Of a stretch of 64,000 nucleotides of DNA, positions 16,887-27,694 are shown piece by piece; positions within the stretch are counted from its first letter, which is position 1, and every line of letters starts with the position of its first letter. The notes below the pieces were generated by a model. The model had not been told where the DNA came from, made no database searches, and was given only the letters and a program-made list of their open reading frames with translations. The position numbers were made by a program, and so were the translations under genes. The DNA lies in contig NZ_CP097118.1 of assembly GCF_024029435.1 (NCBI RefSeq), forward strand, positions 248,001 through 312,000, in the 5' to 3' direction. The DNA is from Fructilactobacillus hinvesii. GTDB lineage: Bacteria > Bacillota > Bacilli > Lactobacillales > Lactobacillaceae.

Positions 16887-19394
16887 TTATTCAAGTTCAG
16901 AAGAATCTACGGGAGCTGGTTTGGTTGCATCAGCTTCATCCTCATCGTCATCTGCTTTAGCAACCAGAGCCATCGTGGCTACCTTTGCGTTTTCGTCAAT
17001 CCGAATCAGGTGAACGCCCAGCGTTACCCGTCCCGTTTGCGAAACGTCATTGGTGGCAAAGCGAATCATGACCCCTTGGTCGGTAATCAGCATAATGTCT
17101 TCGTCCCCCATTACCACTCCTAATCCTACGATTGGACCGTTTTTAGCGGTAACGTTGGCCGTCTTGATTCCTTTGCCGCCCCGCCCCTTAATTGGGTAAT
17201 CGCTCACCGGGGTGCGCTTTCCGTATCCTTTTTCAGAAATGACAAAGACATCACCATCCGGAACTAAAACATCGGCCCCAATCACAAAGTCCTGGTCGCG
17301 CAGTTTAATTCCGCGGACTCCAGTGGCAGATCGACCCATGGACCGCACTGCATCCGCCTTAAAGCTGACGGCGTACCCAAGGTGAGTTCCAATGATAACG
17401 TTATCGGTTGCACTAACTAGTGACACCTTGATTACTTCGTCGTCATCGCGCAGATTAAGGGCCTTAAGTCCGTTGTTTCTGATGTTCACAAATTCTGCAA
17501 GGGGCGTCCGTTTAACCGTCCCCTGCTTCGTCGTAAAGAACAGATCCTTATCGGCCACTTCATCCGTATCACTAATGTCTAATACGGTTTGAATTTTTTC
17601 ATGCTCGCCAAGTTGCAATAGGTTCACAATCGGAATTCCCTTAGCAGAGCGCCCGTATTCTGGAACCTCATAGGCCTTCATACTGTAAACCTTGCCGGCC
17701 GTCGTAAAGAACAACAACAAGTCATGGGTTGACCCAACTAACAGATGCTCAATGAAGTCATCCTGGTTCACACCCATCCCTTTAATCCCGCGTCCTCCTC
17801 GGTTTTGGGTCTTAAAGTCATCCGTTGGAATCCGTTTGATATAGCCGTTGTGAGTCAACGTCATCGTCACGTTTTTGGCTTCAATCAGGTCTTCGTCTTC
17901 GATGTTAGTGATTTCTCCCACCATCAATTCGGTCCGTCGTTCATCCCCAAATTTCTTTTGGATTTCTAACAGTTCGTTGTAAATGATGGAATTAACCCGT
18001 TCGTGATTGTTTAAAATATCTTCGTAGTCTTTAATTTGTTCTAGCAGTTTCTGGTGTTCGTCGGTGATCTTGCCTCGTTCCAGACCGGTTAACCGCACCA
18101 GCCGCATGTCCAAAATGGCCTGGGCCTGTTTGTCATCTAAGTCAAAATTATCAATTAACTGTTGCTTGGCAATTTCACCGGTCTTGGAACTCCGAATAAT
18201 CTGAATCACATGGTCAATGTGGTCTAAAGCAACTAACAAACCGGCCAAAATGTGAGCACGTGCCTGGGCTTTTTTCAGGTTAAACCGGGTTCTTCTGGTA
18301 ATTACGTCTACCTGATAATCCAGGTAGTTATTCAGAATCTCCTTTAAACTGAGAACCTTTGGCGCTCCGTCACTAATGGCTAACATGTTGAAGCTATAAG
18401 AAGTCTGCATCAAGGTCATTTTGTAGAGGTTATTCAGTACCACTTCAGCACTAGCATCCCGACGAATTTCAATGACAATCCGCATTCCTTCTCGGTCGGA
18501 CTCGTCGTTAATTGCCGTAATGCCACTAATCCGCTTATCGCGAACTAAATCTGCAATCCGCTCGATTAGCTTAGCCTTATTAACCATGTAGGGTAATTCG
18601 GTGGCAATGATGGTTTGCTTGCCGTGCCGATCTTCTTCAATATCGACCTTGGCCCGGACCACAATGTTCCCACGGCCTGTTTCGTAGGCATGCCGAATCC
18701 CGGACTTACCCATTACAATTCCACCGGTGGGGAAATCAGGTCCTGGCAGAGCTTCCATCAATTTGTTCACACTGGCATCCGGATTCTTCATCAGGATGTG
18801 AATGGCCGAGATGACCTCACTCAAATTGTGGGGCGGTATATTCGTAGCCATCCCGACGGCAATTCCCGTCGCCCCGTTTAAAAGCAGGTTTGGAATCCGA
18901 GATGGCAACACCACCGGTTCCCGTTCCGTTCCGTCGTAGTTTGGTGAAAAATCAACCGTATCTTTGTTGATATCGCGCAACATTTCTAGTGCGATTTTAC
19001 TAAGCCGGGCTTCAGTATACCGCATGGCTGCTGCACCATCACCGTCGACAGAACCAAAGTTTCCGTGTCCATCAACTAACAGATACCGATAGCTGAAGTC
19101 CTGTGCCATCCGTACCATTGCTTCGTAAATGGAGGCGTCTCCGTGGGGGTGATATTTCCCCATGACGTCCCCTACAATCCGGGCCGATTTTTTATACGGC
19201 TTATCGGGAGTAACCCCCAATTGGTCCATTCCGTATAAAATCCGCCGGTTAACCGGCTTTAAACCGTCTCGCACGTCTGGAAGCGCCCGCGCCACAATGA
19301 CGCTCATTGCATAGTCTAAAAACGAGGATTTCATCTTTTGGGACAATTCCACATTTGTAATTCTCGTTTCTGGTGTTTCCATCTCGTTTGCCAA
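16887..19394 (-). CDS. gyrA: DNA gyrase subunit A
   Basis: 835 residues. N-terminal winged helix and tower with [23 protein letters not shown], the [19 protein letters not shown] quinolone region with a wild-type Ser, and the catalytic Tyr in [10 protein letters not shown]. The C-terminal beta-pinwheel has the GyrA box [10 protein letters not shown], which distinguishes it from ParC. An acidic tail (DDDEDEAD) follows. With GyrB it introduces negative supercoils. It lies about 60 nt after gyrB; the short gap holds a parS-like palindrome. Confidence 0.97.
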   Translation of the reverse strand: MANEMETPETRITNVELSQKMKSSFLDYAMSVIVARALPDVRDGLKPVNRRILYGMDQLGVTPDKPYKKSARIVGDVMGKYHPHGDASIYEAMVRMAQDFSYRYLLVDGHGNFGSVDGDGAAAMRYTEARLSKIALEMLRDINKDTVDFSPNYDGTEREPVVLPSRIPNLLLNGATGIAVGMATNIPPHNLSEVISAIHILMKNPDASVNKLMEALPGPDFPTGGIVMGKSGIRHAYETGRGNIVVRAKVDIEEDRHGKQTIIATELPYMVNKAKLIERIADLVRDKRISGITAINDESDREGMRIVIEIRRDASAEVVLNNLYKMTLMQTSYSFNMLAISDGAPKVLSLKEILNNYLDYQVDVITRRTRFNLKKAQARAHILAGLLVALDHIDHVIQIIRSSKTGEIAKQQLIDNFDLDDKQAQAILDMRLVRLTGLERGKITDEHQKLLEQIKDYEDILNNHERVNSIIYNELLEIQKKFGDERRTELMVGEITNIEDEDLIEAKNVTMTLTHNGYIKRIPTDDFKTQNRGGRGIKGMGVNQDDFIEHLLVGSTHDLLLFFTTAGKVYSMKAYEVPEYGRSAKGIPIVNLLQLGEHEKIQTVLDISDTDEVADKDLFFTTKQGTVKRTPLAEFVNIRNNGLKALNLRDDDEVIKVSLVSATDNVIIGTHLGYAVSFKADAVRSMGRSATGVRGIKLRDQDFVIGADVLVPDGDVFVISEKGYGKRTPVSDYPIKGRGGKGIKTANVTAKNGPIVGLGVVMGDEDIMLITDQGVMIRFATNDVSQTGRVTLGVHLIRIDENAKVATMALVAKADDDEDEADATKPAPVDSSELE

Positions 19395-19437
19395 GTAACT
19401 TGCCTCCGTTCCCCATTAGGTAACCCTGTTTCTCGTT

Positions 19438-19453
19438 TGTTTCACATGAAACA
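19438..19453. promoter_or_regulatory. parS-like site 2
   Basis: TGTTTCACATGAAACA: the reverse complement of site 1, one base from the ParB consensus. It lies in the gyrB-gyrA gap, 2 nt beyond the gyrB stop codon. Confidence 0.75.
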
Positions 19454-19455
19454 AT

Positions 19456-21405
19456 TTAAACATCGAGGTTTTCTACGAACTTCGCGTTTTCTTCAATGAA
19501 TTGTCGCCGGGGGCCCACTTTTTCACCCATCAGCATTTGAAAGGCCGCAGCGGCTGCAGCCGCATCATCAGAGGTAACCCGTAGTAAACGGCGATTAGCC
19601 GGATTCATCGTGGTTTCCCATAATTGTTCGGCATCCATTTCTCCCAGCCCCTTGTACCGTTGAATCTGAGCCTTGGGTGAGGCTGGCAGTTCAGCTAACA
19701 ACTGTTGTAATTCTTCGTCAGAATCCACGTAACGCTGAAATTTATTTCCCTGTCGAACCCGGTACAAAGGTGGCTGCGCAATGTAAACGTAGCCCTTTTC
19801 AATCATAGGCCGCATGAAGTTATAAATTAACGTCAATAGTAACGTTTGGATGTGTGCCCCGTCGACATCGGCATCCGTCATGATGATCAGTTTGTGATAA
19901 TTGACCTTTTCAATGTCAAATTCATCGCCAAAGCCGGTCCCCATAGCCGTAAATAACGAGCGAATTTCCTCGTTGGCTAAAATTCGATCCATCGTGGCTT
20001 TTTCCACGTTCAAAATCTTTCCTCGAATTGGCAAAATAGCCTGTGTTAAGCGGGACCGTCCCTGCTTAGCAGAACCACCGGCAGAGTCTCCTTCGACAAT
20101 GAAGAGTTCGGAAACGTCTGGATCCTTACTGGTGTTGTTGGCTAACTTACCCGGAAGACTATTAATTTCTAACCCGCTCTTTTTCCGGGTTACCTCGCGA
20201 GCTCGTTTAGCAGCGGATCGTGCCTTGGCTGCCAGCAATCCCTTTTGTACGATTTCCTTAGCAACCTGGGGATGTTCATCCATAAACTTTGAAAATTCCT
20301 GGCTAAAAACGTGGTTTGTCGCGGTCCGCGCGTCAGAATTTCCTAATTTAGTCTTCGTTTGCCCTTCAAACTGAGGATCTGGGTGCTTAACGCTGACAAC
20401 GGCCGTCAACCCTTCGCGAACGTCTGGACCCGTAAGGTTATCCTCGTTATCCTTTAACAAATTATTATTACGAGCGTACACGTTAATAATCCGGGTCAAC
20501 GCCTGCTTGAACCCCTCTTCGTGGGTTCCCCCTTCGTAGGTGTTGATGTTATTGGTGAAGGTTTTCAGCGTACTGTGATAATCATCAGTGTATTGTAACG
20601 ACACCTCAACTGTAATGTCGTTTTCCATTCCTTCCACGTAAATCGGATCTTTAAATAACGGTGAACGATCGCGATCGAGGTAGTCCACGTAATGCCGAAT
20701 TCCACCCTCGTAGTGAAAATCGTGTTCAATCGGTTCCTCTGGCCGCTTATCTGTAATCGTAATCCGGAGCCCCTTGTTTAAAAAGGCGAGTTCTCGAACC
20801 CGAGTGGTCAAAGTTTCCATGTCATAAATAGTGGTTTCGGTAAAGATGTCTGGATCAGGCAGAAAATGTACCTTCGTTCCGTGTTCATCCGTTGGTGCTT
20901 CCCCCAACACCTTTAAGGGTGTGTGGACGTGACCGCGGACAAAGTCCATGTAGTAGCGTTTTCCGTTTCTCGTGACCTCTACGGAGAGGCTCTCAGACAG
21001 AGCATTCACAACCGAAGCTCCCACTCCGTGCAAACCACCAGAAACCTTGTAACCGCCACCGCCAAACTTTCCCCCGGCGTGCAAAATCGTGTAGACCGTT
21101 TCTAAGGCTGATTTTCCGGTTTCTTTTTGGGTATCGACGGGGATTCCCCGCCCGTTATCGCTCACGGTGATGCTGTTGTCTTTTTCAATGACAACGTCAA
21201 TCTGGTCCGCAAATCCGGCTAACGCTTCGTCAATTCCGTTATCGACAATTTCCCATACTAAGTGGTGAAGTCCCTGAGAATTGGTTGCCCCGATGTACAT
21301 TCCAGGCCGTTTACGAACGGCTTCTAGTCCCTTTAAAACCTGAATTTGACTCGCATTATAATCGTTAGCTCGTTCTGCCTTAGTCTCTTCTGGTCGCTCT
21401 GCCAT
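19456..21405 (-). CDS. gyrB: DNA gyrase subunit B
   Basis: 649 residues. GHKL ATPase domain with [20 protein letters not shown] and [15 protein letters not shown]; transducer; TOPRIM with [13 protein letters not shown] and the metal ligands DADVDGAHI. The C-terminal [19 protein letters not shown] is characteristic. AGGAGG directly abuts an ATG at 21411; the ATG at 21405 has a 6-nt spacing, so MAERPEET is preferred. 14 nt after recF, so the two are probably co-transcribed. Confidence 0.97.
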   Translation of the reverse strand: MAERPEETKAERANDYNASQIQVLKGLEAVRKRPGMYIGATNSQGLHHLVWEIVDNGIDEALAGFADQIDVVIEKDNSITVSDNGRGIPVDTQKETGKSALETVYTILHAGGKFGGGGYKVSGGLHGVGASVVNALSESLSVEVTRNGKRYYMDFVRGHVHTPLKVLGEAPTDEHGTKVHFLPDPDIFTETTIYDMETLTTRVRELAFLNKGLRITITDKRPEEPIEHDFHYEGGIRHYVDYLDRDRSPLFKDPIYVEGMENDITVEVSLQYTDDYHSTLKTFTNNINTYEGGTHEEGFKQALTRIINVYARNNNLLKDNEDNLTGPDVREGLTAVVSVKHPDPQFEGQTKTKLGNSDARTATNHVFSQEFSKFMDEHPQVAKEIVQKGLLAAKARSAAKRAREVTRKKSGLEINSLPGKLANNTSKDPDVSELFIVEGDSAGGSAKQGRSRLTQAILPIRGKILNVEKATMDRILANEEIRSLFTAMGTGFGDEFDIEKVNYHKLIIMTDADVDGAHIQTLLLTLIYNFMRPMIEKGYVYIAQPPLYRVRQGNKFQRYVDSDEELQQLLAELPASPKAQIQRYKGLGEMDAEQLWETTMNPANRRLLRVTSDDAAAAAAAFQMLMGEKVGPRRQFIEENAKFVENLDV

Positions 21406-21419
21406 GTCCATCCTCCTAC

Positions 21420-22529
21420 TTAAATAATCGTGCCAGCTTGGATTTGAAACAAGCGGGGGTCTTTGATTAATTCCGAAGACACTCCACTTAAACTGGTCGT
21501 AGTTAAAAACGTCTGTACTTTATTTTGAATCGCCGTTAACAGATGCGTCTGGCGGATTTCATCTAGTTCTGATAAAACGTCATCAAGCAAGAGCACCGGG
21601 TACTCCCCGGTTTCAGCTTTCATTAAATCAATTTCTGCTAGTTTTGTAGCTAACGCCGCCGTCCGTTGCTGCCCTTGGGAACCAAAGGTTGCAACGTCTT
21701 TGCCGTTTACCAAAAACCGTAAATCATCGCGTTGGGGTCCATATAAAGTGGTCCCCTGTTGAATTTCTTTAGTCTGATTATCAGTAAATTTCTGTAAAAG
21801 CGCCGCATAAATTGTTTCGACACTGGTCAACTGGTCCTTTGGTAATGCGGTTGAATAGCGAAAGCGCAGTTCCTCACGTTGCTGTGAAATTTCAGCATGA
21901 ATGTCCTGTGACCACTTTTGCAGGCGCCCTAACAATTCCACCCGCTGAAAAATAATCTCTGCTGCGTACGCCGCCAACTGGTCTGATAGTACGGTTAGGT
22001 AGACCTGATCCTGCGCCTGCTTAAAGTGCAGTTGTCGTAAATAAGCGTTGCGCTGCTTCAAAATGTGACGGTACTGGCTAACGTTATACAAGTAACGGTT
22101 GCTCATCTGGCCAAATTCAATGTCCATAAAGCGACGCCGCACCTGCGGGGACCCCTTCACCAACTTTAAATCTTCTGGCGCAAATAAAATCACGTTGAGT
22201 TCCCCCACATAGGTTGACAGTTTGGCCTGTTCGATGTGATTAACCTTGGCCTGTTTGCCGTTGGAACTCAACCGTAATTCAAGCTGGGTCTGTCCCGTTT
22301 GTCTGGTAATTTTACCCCAAAGTGACGCCGTCTTATGGTCCCACTGCACCAGATTACGATTATTACTAGTGCGATGACTTCTGGCCAGGGCCAGCACGTA
22401 AATTGCCTCTAGTAAATTAGTCTTTCCTTGAGCATTTTCACCAATTAAAACGTTGACTCCTGGTGCAAAGTGCACATCTAACTGGTCATAATTACGAAAA
22501 TTACGCAGCTTTAGTTCGTCAATCCGCAT
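21420..22529 (-). CDS. recF: DNA replication and repair protein RecF
   Basis: 369 residues, an SMC-like ABC ATPase that helps load RecA at gaps together with RecO and RecR. Walker A is [14 protein letters not shown] (about 32-45), the signature region reads [18 protein letters not shown], and Walker B is [11 protein letters not shown]. Length and position in dnaN-yaaA-recF-gyrB are standard. It starts 9 nt after yaaA. Confidence 0.96.
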   Translation of the reverse strand: MRIDELKLRNFRNYDQLDVHFAPGVNVLIGENAQGKTNLLEAIYVLALARSHRTSNNRNLVQWDHKTASLWGKITRQTGQTQLELRLSSNGKQAKVNHIEQAKLSTYVGELNVILFAPEDLKLVKGSPQVRRRFMDIEFGQMSNRYLYNVSQYRHILKQRNAYLRQLHFKQAQDQVYLTVLSDQLAAYAAEIIFQRVELLGRLQKWSQDIHAEISQQREELRFRYSTALPKDQLTSVETIYAALLQKFTDNQTKEIQQGTTLYGPQRDDLRFLVNGKDVATFGSQGQQRTAALATKLAEIDLMKAETGEYPVLLLDDVLSELDEIRQTHLLTAIQNKVQTFLTTTSLSGVSSELIKDPRLFQIQAGTII

Positions 22530-22538
22530 GCGGTTTCC

Positions 22539-22757
22539 TTACTGAGCCTTAATAAAAAACAAACCAACCTCTGGGACCCGGACGACGTCTCCGTCGTACA
22601 GTTTTTTCCCCCGTCGATTTTCTGGTTCGTCGTTTAGATATACGGTTTTTTCGCGTAAAAACCACTTGGCTTGTCCTCCAGAAGCAATTACGTTTTCCAT
22701 TTTCAGCAATTGGCCTAACGTCACGTAGGGCGTTGTAATCAAAACTTCTTTTTTCAT
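22539..22757 (-). CDS. yaaA: S4-domain RNA-binding protein YaaA (RlbA)
   Basis: 72 residues. A small S4-like domain with VTLGQLLKMENVIASGGQAKWFLREKTVYLNDEPENRRGKKLYDGD, always found between dnaN and recF in Firmicutes. In Bacillus it is linked to ribosome assembly (RlbA); the exact role is unsettled. A good terminator separates it from dnaN, so its transcript probably starts in the 125-bp gap upstream, where I saw no clear promoter. Confidence 0.92.
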   Translation of the reverse strand: MKKEVLITTPYVTLGQLLKMENVIASGGQAKWFLREKTVYLNDEPENRRGKKLYDGDVVRVPEVGLFFIKAQ

Positions 22758-22880
22758 GTTGCCACCTGCTTTCGTTATTGCTAATTATACCCTTTCCTAA
22801 TTAAAAAGTACACCCAGCTCGCGTTTATGAGCCGTTTCAGCCATTTTAAGCATTTGAGGGAGATTGTCCTGAGAGCAAAC

Positions 22881-22910
22881 AAAAAAGCCCATAACTTAAA
22901 TTATGGGCTT
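22881..22910 (-). terminator. Terminator after dnaN
   Basis: A 10-bp perfect stem AAGCCCATAA/TTATGGGCTT (22885-22894 and 22901-22910) with A6 on the left, between dnaN and yaaA. Confidence 0.88.
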
Positions 22911-22926
22911 AGAACGTTTTTTCGGG

Positions 22927-24066
22927 TTAAAACGTCCGGACGGGCGTAATTAACTGAATAAAGTTTTCTTGGTTTTCAACCGGGGTAATCGTAAAGGGTC
23001 GCAGCGCCGAAGTAAAGGCAACTTCTACGTCAATGGGACCAAAGACCCGAAGGGCATCCTTTAAGTAATCAGGATTAAAGGAAATCTCTAAATCTTCGCC
23101 ACTAATAGTTGCCGGATTGAGATCTTCTTCCACCTTCCCGACGTCTGGAGAATTTCCGGTAATTGTCACAACCTGATCGTTTGGTTTTAACGTTAGTTTA
23201 ATCACGTTATTGCGAGATTCATGAGACAGCAAGGAAGCCCGTTCTACCGCTGCTAATAATTCGGGCGCAGCGAATTGAACCGTCGTTTCGGAACTGGTTG
23301 GAATCAAACGAGAGGTATCCGGATAATTTCCCTCTAACAAGCGGGAGTAAAACTTGGTTTTGCCAAAGGTGAACAAGACCTGGTTTTCAGAAAGATGCAT
23401 TTCGATAGCATCCTTTTCCCCATCAATCATCCGGGAAAGTTCCTTCAAGCTATCGCCCGGAATAACCACGTTATAATCACCTTCTGCCGGCGTAGGGAGT
23501 TCCACTTTCCGTTGGCTCAACCGGTGACTATCCGTTGAGACGGCCAATAGCTGATTTTGATCTAACGTAAAGTGGACTCCAGTTAAAATGGGCCGACTTT
23601 CTTGTTTTGATACCGCAATGACGGTCTGGCCAATGACTTCTCGAAAGATTTCTGCTGGTAACTGGATGGGATGATCACCATCGACTTCCGGAAGATGCGG
23701 GTACCCGTTGGCATCTAATCCGTTAATCGTAAATTCCGAATTCCCCGATTTAATCGTGGTTTGGAAATTGTCTCCGACTTCAATCATTAATTCCCGAGCA
23801 GGAAGTTTTTTCACAATCTCACTAAAGAACCGCGCGGGTAATACGATTTTTCCAGTAGAACTAATCGTGAGTTCGTAATCAGGGTTATCACCACTAATTA
23901 ACGTTTGAATTGAAATATCTGCATTGCTACCCGTTAGTTGAATGTTACTAGCAGAAACATCAATCATTAGTCCCGTTAAAATGGGAATGGTGGTCTTGGC
24001 TGAAATTGCTCGTTGCACAATTCCAAGGGCTTTAATAAAGGCGAGCCGATTAATTGAAAATTTCAT
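22927..24066 (-). CDS. dnaN: DNA polymerase III beta subunit (sliding clamp)
   Basis: 379 residues with the three repeated clamp domains (about 1-125, 126-247, 248-379). MKFSINRLAFIKALGIVQRAISAKTTIPIL opens the first; the C-terminal QLITPVRTF is a typical clamp end. It forms the ring that tethers polymerase to DNA. Downstream of dnaA and separated from it by the unwinding half of oriC. Confidence 0.97.
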   Translation of the reverse strand: MKFSINRLAFIKALGIVQRAISAKTTIPILTGLMIDVSASNIQLTGSNADISIQTLISGDNPDYELTISSTGKIVLPARFFSEIVKKLPARELMIEVGDNFQTTIKSGNSEFTINGLDANGYPHLPEVDGDHPIQLPAEIFREVIGQTVIAVSKQESRPILTGVHFTLDQNQLLAVSTDSHRLSQRKVELPTPAEGDYNVVIPGDSLKELSRMIDGEKDAIEMHLSENQVLFTFGKTKFYSRLLEGNYPDTSRLIPTSSETTVQFAAPELLAAVERASLLSHESRNNVIKLTLKPNDQVVTITGNSPDVGKVEEDLNPATISGEDLEISFNPDYLKDALRVFGPIDVEVAFTSALRPFTITPVENQENFIQLITPVRTF

Positions 24067-24107
24067 GGGAGAATTCCTCCTTTTGGGAATGGCAGTTAAT
24101 TTAATTA

Positions 24108-24241
24108 ATAAAAGATAAAATCGTAGTAGTAGTAGGGCCTGTGATTTCTGTGGATAACTTTACAGACCGAGAAAGTTGGTTAGTTATCCCCTGTGGATAA
24201 CTTTGTACATAACTAGAACCTTTTTTCAAAACTTATCCACA
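24108..24241. other. oriC, unwinding half (dnaA-dnaN gap): DnaA-trio and DnaA boxes
   Basis: Read on the plus strand: an AT-rich stretch ending at about 24120, four TAG trinucleotides (24124-24135), a GGGCC cluster, then DnaA boxes TGTGGATAA at 24149-24157 and 24192-24200, TTATCCCCT at 24184-24192 and TTATCCACA at 24233-24241. This is the order described for the basal unwinding system of Bacillus subtilis: DnaA filament growth from a box over a GC spacer onto the trio repeats. Confidence 0.88.
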
Positions 24242-24284
24242 GTGAGGATTATACCATTTTTCCGCTCCTGGCTGAGGAGCAGCT

Positions 24285-25628
24285 TTAGTGTCTGATTTCA
24301 GTTTTGAGATCGGCAATTTGTTTTTGTAACTCTGCATCAGAAGCAGCCATTTTGGTAATTTTTTCGTGGGCGTGGATGACCGTAGTGTGATCCTTACCCC
24401 CAAACGCTTCTCCAATCTTGGGGAGGGAATTATCGGTTAACTCCCGGCACAGATACATAGCGACTTGGCGGGGAATCACGATCGCTTTGACTCGTTTTTT
24501 TCCCTTAATCTCTTTAACGGTAACGTGGTAGTAAGAAGCAGTAATCTTAATGATTGATTCGGGGGTAATTGCACTTTTTTCCTTATTGAGTTTGAGCGGA
24601 GCTAGCGCCTCAGAAACAAGATCCATGGTGACTGGCTCCTGTTTTAGTTCAGCAAAAGCCTTAATTCGTGACAGAGCCCCCTCTAATTCGCGGACGTTTG
24701 AATCAATTTGGCTAGCAATGTAACTCATGATGTTATCGTCGACCTTTAGACCTTCTGACTGGGCCTTAGCGCGTAATATGGCGGCCCGAGTTTCGAGATC
24801 CGGTGCGGTAATGTCAACGGATAACCCCCATTTAAAGCGGGAAACCAAGCGATCCGTAAGCGAATTGATTTCATTGGGCAACCGGTCGGCCGTCATCACA
24901 ATTTGCTTATTTTCCTCGTACAGAGCGTTAAAAGTGTTGAAGAATTCGTCCTGCGTTCCCTCTTTATTGGCTAAAAACTGGATGTCATCAACTAAGAGCA
25001 GATCGACGTTACGATAAACCCGCCGAAATTCCTGCATCTTATTGTTTTGCAGAGCATCGATAAAGTCATTGGTAAACTTTTCGGTCGTTACGTATTTAAC
25101 GTTTGCTTCCGGATGATTTTTTAAGACCTTATTTCCAATTGCTTGCATTAAGTGGGTTTTTCCCAGTCCGACGCCCCCGTAGAAGAACAAAGGATTGTAG
25201 ACCTTCCCCGGATCCTCTGAGACGGCTAAAGCAGCCGCGTGAGCCATCTGATTTCCCTGACCAATGACGAAGGTGTCAAAGGTGTAATTCGGATTTAAGT
25301 GAGGATCAATGTGGGGAATTTCTGGTTGGTCGTGAGTCTGGTTAAAATTCGCTAAGTTTTCGGTATTAGGTCCGGTTTTACCTTTAATTACGAGGTTAGG
25401 ACGGACGTCTGTCTGGGTAACCGCATAAGCATATTCAATGAAAGTCGATTTTAACTGACGGTCCCAATAATCTTTGTGTAAAGGAGTCGGAAGTTCAAGG
25501 GTTAAAACGTGGCCGTCGTAATCAAGCGGGGTCGCAGAGTCAATCCAAGTATCATACGTATTTTCGTCAAATTTAGGATTTTCCTTAAATTTGGCTTTGA
25601 TTTGATTCCATAGTTCAGTCTGATTCAT
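24285..25628 (-). CDS. dnaA: Chromosomal replication initiator DnaA
   Basis: 447 residues starting MNQTELWNQIKAKF. Domain I is N-terminal; the AAA+ domain III has Walker A FFYGGVGLGKTHLM and Walker B LLLVDDIQFL; domain IV has the DNA-binding signature GGKDHTTVIHAHEKI. A frame extension to 25673 exists, but the AGGAGG 10 nt before ATG 25628 fixes the start. Boxes (TTTTCCACA, TGTGTATAA) lie over its likely promoter (-10 TAAAAT), consistent with autoregulation. Confidence 0.97.
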   Translation of the reverse strand: MNQTELWNQIKAKFKENPKFDENTYDTWIDSATPLDYDGHVLTLELPTPLHKDYWDRQLKSTFIEYAYAVTQTDVRPNLVIKGKTGPNTENLANFNQTHDQPEIPHIDPHLNPNYTFDTFVIGQGNQMAHAAALAVSEDPGKVYNPLFFYGGVGLGKTHLMQAIGNKVLKNHPEANVKYVTTEKFTNDFIDALQNNKMQEFRRVYRNVDLLLVDDIQFLANKEGTQDEFFNTFNALYEENKQIVMTADRLPNEINSLTDRLVSRFKWGLSVDITAPDLETRAAILRAKAQSEGLKVDDNIMSYIASQIDSNVRELEGALSRIKAFAELKQEPVTMDLVSEALAPLKLNKEKSAITPESIIKITASYYHVTVKEIKGKKRVKAIVIPRQVAMYLCRELTDNSLPKIGEAFGGKDHTTVIHAHEKITKMAASDAELQKQIADLKTEIRH

Positions 25629-25685
25629 GGAATATGAACCTCCTCCGTTATAAACATAGCCGTATTTTAGCACTGGGATAAAAAG

Positions 25686-25956
25686 TTTTCCACAAGGTTA
25701 TTAAACCTGTGTATAAATGTTTCACAGGTAGTTAATAACTTTTCCACAGCACTGTTAATAACTTGGTGGATAACTAAAAATAAGCAGAATTTAACAGGAA
25801 GCTGTGGATAATAAAATGCTTTCACTACAAGGGTTTGAGATAGTTATTTAGATTTATCAACAGTTTGTGGATATCTTTTTTAACAGGGTGTTTTTCTGTG
25901 TAATTCTCGGGGAAAAAGTTGTGATTGAGTTTAATAGTTATCCACAGCAATCCACA
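25686..25956. other. oriC, upstream DnaA-box cluster (rpmH-dnaA gap)
   Basis: The 487-bp gap between dnaA and rpmH has no credible gene. DnaA boxes: TTTTCCACA 25686-25694 and 25740-25748, TGTGTATAA 25708-25716, GGTGGATAA 25765-25773, TGTGGATAA 25803-25811, TTATCAACA 25854-25862, TGTGGATAT 25866-25874, TTATCCACA 25938-25946, CAATCCACA 25948-25956. With the dnaA-dnaN gap this makes a bipartite origin as in Bacillus. Confidence 0.9.
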
Positions 25957-26021
25957 GGGGAACTTTATGAAACTTTTTCAAAAAACCACGGAGCGTGCTG
26001 TTACCTGGATAAATTTATTAT

Positions 26022-26049
26022 TTGCGCTGAGCGTCTTTTGTGTTATCAT
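26022..26049 (+). promoter_or_regulatory. Promoter of rpmH
   Basis: TTGCGC (26022-26027), 16-nt spacer, TATCAT (26044-26049) with extended TGT before it. rpmH starts about 65 nt downstream. Confidence 0.65.
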
Positions 26050-26115
26050 TGGAAAGAAATACGATTTAGGATTACCTAAAGTGAATTAGTTAATTAAGAG
26101 TAAGGAGGGTTCGTA

Positions 26116-26250
26116 GTGAAAAGAACTTACCAACCTAAAAAGCGTCACAGAAATCGCGTTCATGGTTTCCGTGCCCGCATGAGTACTAAGAACGGCCGTA
26201 AAGTTTTAGCGCGTCGTCGTCAAAAGGGTAGAAAAGTATTATCTGCATAG
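26116..26250 (+). CDS. rpmH: 50S ribosomal protein bL34
   Basis: 44 residues, very basic: [18 protein letters not shown] opens it, and the canonical [14 protein letters not shown] follows. It starts with GTG, 8 nt after AAGGAGG. First gene of rpmH-rnpA-yidC-khpB, divergent from dnaA across the origin as in nearly all Firmicutes. Confidence 0.97.
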   Translation: MKRTYQPKKRHRNRVHGFRARMSTKNGRKVLARRRQKGRKVLSA

Positions 26251-26278
26251 ACCACTGACCAGTCGGTGGCCTTTTTTA
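26250..26278 (+). terminator. Terminator or attenuator between rpmH and rnpA
   Basis: CCACTGAC/GTCGGTGG stem (one G-T pair, 2-nt loop) followed by CC and T6. It probably trims rpmH output relative to rnpA, which needs far fewer copies. Confidence 0.75.
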
Positions 26279-26314
26279 TTATGTAAAATATGATTAATGG
26301 AGAAGAACGAACGC

Positions 26315-26677
26315 ATGAGAAAATCATATCGAGTAAAAAAGGAAGCAGAATTTCAAGAGGTCTTTGACGCGCATCAGTCGGTGGCCAACCGTCAATTTGT
26401 GATTTATCAACTCGAAAAACCAGATCAGCCTCATTTTCGGGTCGGTATTTCCGTCGGCAAGAAAATTGGGAATGCGGTTCATCGCAACTGGGTCAAACGA
26501 AGAATTCGTCAGGCCCTGACGGAATTAAAACCGCACTTACGCCAGGACGTAGACTTCTTGGTGATTGCACGTCCCCGGGCGGATGGATTATCGATGGCAG
26601 AAGTAAAGGCTAGTTTGATTCACGTTTTAAAGTTAGCCAAGTTGTTGAATCCTGATGATTGTGAGGAAGAAAAGTGA
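26315..26677 (+). CDS. rnpA: Ribonuclease P protein component
   Basis: 120 residues from ATG 26315. [18 protein letters not shown] is the typical RnpA start, and the RNR-type motif reads [19 protein letters not shown]. It binds the RNase P RNA in 5' maturation of tRNA. GGAG lies 12 nt upstream, rather far; an ATG at 26297 has no ribosome binding site. It overlaps yidC by 4 nt. Confidence 0.95.
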   Translation: MRKSYRVKKEAEFQEVFDAHQSVANRQFVIYQLEKPDQPHFRVGISVGKKIGNAVHRNWVKRRIRQALTELKPHLRQDVDFLVIARPRADGLSMAEVKASLIHVLKLAKLLNPDDCEEEK

Positions 26678-27510
26678 AAAAATGGAAAAAAATGGCGGCA
26701 ATGCTGTTAGTGGCAAGTCTTGGCTTGGTCCTAACTGCTTGTAGTAACGCTCCCGTAAACAGCCATAGTACTGGAATCTGGGACGGGTTAATCGTTTATA
26801 ATTTCTCAAGGGCAATTATCTGGCTCTCAAAGGCCTTTAATGATAGTTATGGAATTGGGATTATCATCTTTACCATTATCGTGCGGATTTTAATTTTGCC
26901 GTTGATGGTTTACCAAACGAAGAATATGAAAGAAATGAACGAATTGCAGCCGCAGTTAAAAGCGCTGCAAAAGAAGTATTCTTCGCGTGATACGGAAACG
27001 ATGATGAAGCTGCAAGAAGCGCAAAAAGCGCTTTACAAGGAAAACGGGGTTCATCCGTTTGCTAGTATGATTCCATTGATCGTACAGCTTCCGATCATCT
27101 TTGCCTTGTACCAGGCCATCTGGCGGACGCCGGCTTTAAAAACCGGTCAGTTCCTCTGGTTACAACTGGGGAGTCGGGATCCGTACTTCGTCTTACCAAT
27201 TCTAGCTGCCATTTTTACGTTCTTGAGTTCCTGGTTATCAATGAAGTCGCAACCAGAAACGAACGCGATGGCATTTACGATGACGCTGATCATGCCCGTT
27301 ATTATTTTCTTTACCGCTTTAAACGTTCCATCCGCCTTGTCACTGTACTGGGTGGTTACGAATGCCTTTCAAGTGGGACAAACGTTGCTCTTGCAAAATC
27401 CATGGAAGCTTCAACGGGAACGAGAAGAAAAGCAACGGGAAAAACGGCAACACGAGCGTGAGGTGCAAAAAGCCATTAAACGGGCTAAAAAGAGTCACCG
27501 CAAACGTTAA
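26674..27510 (+). CDS. yidC: Membrane protein insertase YidC/OxaA (lipoprotein)
   Basis: 278 residues, GTG start overlapping the rnpA stop (GTGA). The signal peptide has a lipobox LTAC, so Cys 23 is probably lipidated. Five membrane segments follow in the 60KD_IMP arrangement, with the conserved [19 protein letters not shown] region and a charged coiled C-terminus rich in Arg, Lys and Glu that can contact ribosomes. It inserts membrane proteins with or without SecYEG. The short Gram-positive form is present, without the large periplasmic domain. Confidence 0.95.
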   Translation: MKKWKKMAAMLLVASLGLVLTACSNAPVNSHSTGIWDGLIVYNFSRAIIWLSKAFNDSYGIGIIIFTIIVRILILPLMVYQTKNMKEMNELQPQLKALQKKYSSRDTETMMKLQEAQKALYKENGVHPFASMIPLIVQLPIIFALYQAIWRTPALKTGQFLWLQLGSRDPYFVLPILAAIFTFLSSWLSMKSQPETNAMAFTMTLIMPVIIFFTALNVPSALSLYWVVTNAFQVGQTLLLQNPWKLQREREEKQREKRQHEREVQKAIKRAKKSHRKR

Positions 27511-27538
27511 TTTCCTTAATTTAAAGTAAATGGCCATC

Positions 27539-27577
27539 GGACCGCTGACGCTTTTATTCGTCAGTGGTCCTTTTTTT
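27539..27577 (+). terminator. Terminator after yidC
   Basis: A 12-bp stem GGACCGCTGACG/CGTCAGTGGTCC (one mismatch) with an 8-nt loop and T7. Confidence 0.92.
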
Positions 27578-27694
27578 ATGGGAGTAAAATTAATTGCCTA
27601 ACATTTAATTGACAAAATTCCGGAAAATGATTACTCTCGCACGGGGTTTGTGCTATGCTAGCAAGGGTCAATTTTTAACTAGGAGATAATCAAC

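Noticed and set aside
25719..25732. TGTTTCACAGG resembling half a parS site next to oriC
   Set aside because: Only the left arm matches; the right arm is absent.
25867..26079. 70-codon ORF on the plus strand inside the rpmH-dnaA gap
   Set aside because: It runs through four DnaA boxes and the rpmH promoter, has no ribosome binding site and no family resemblance.
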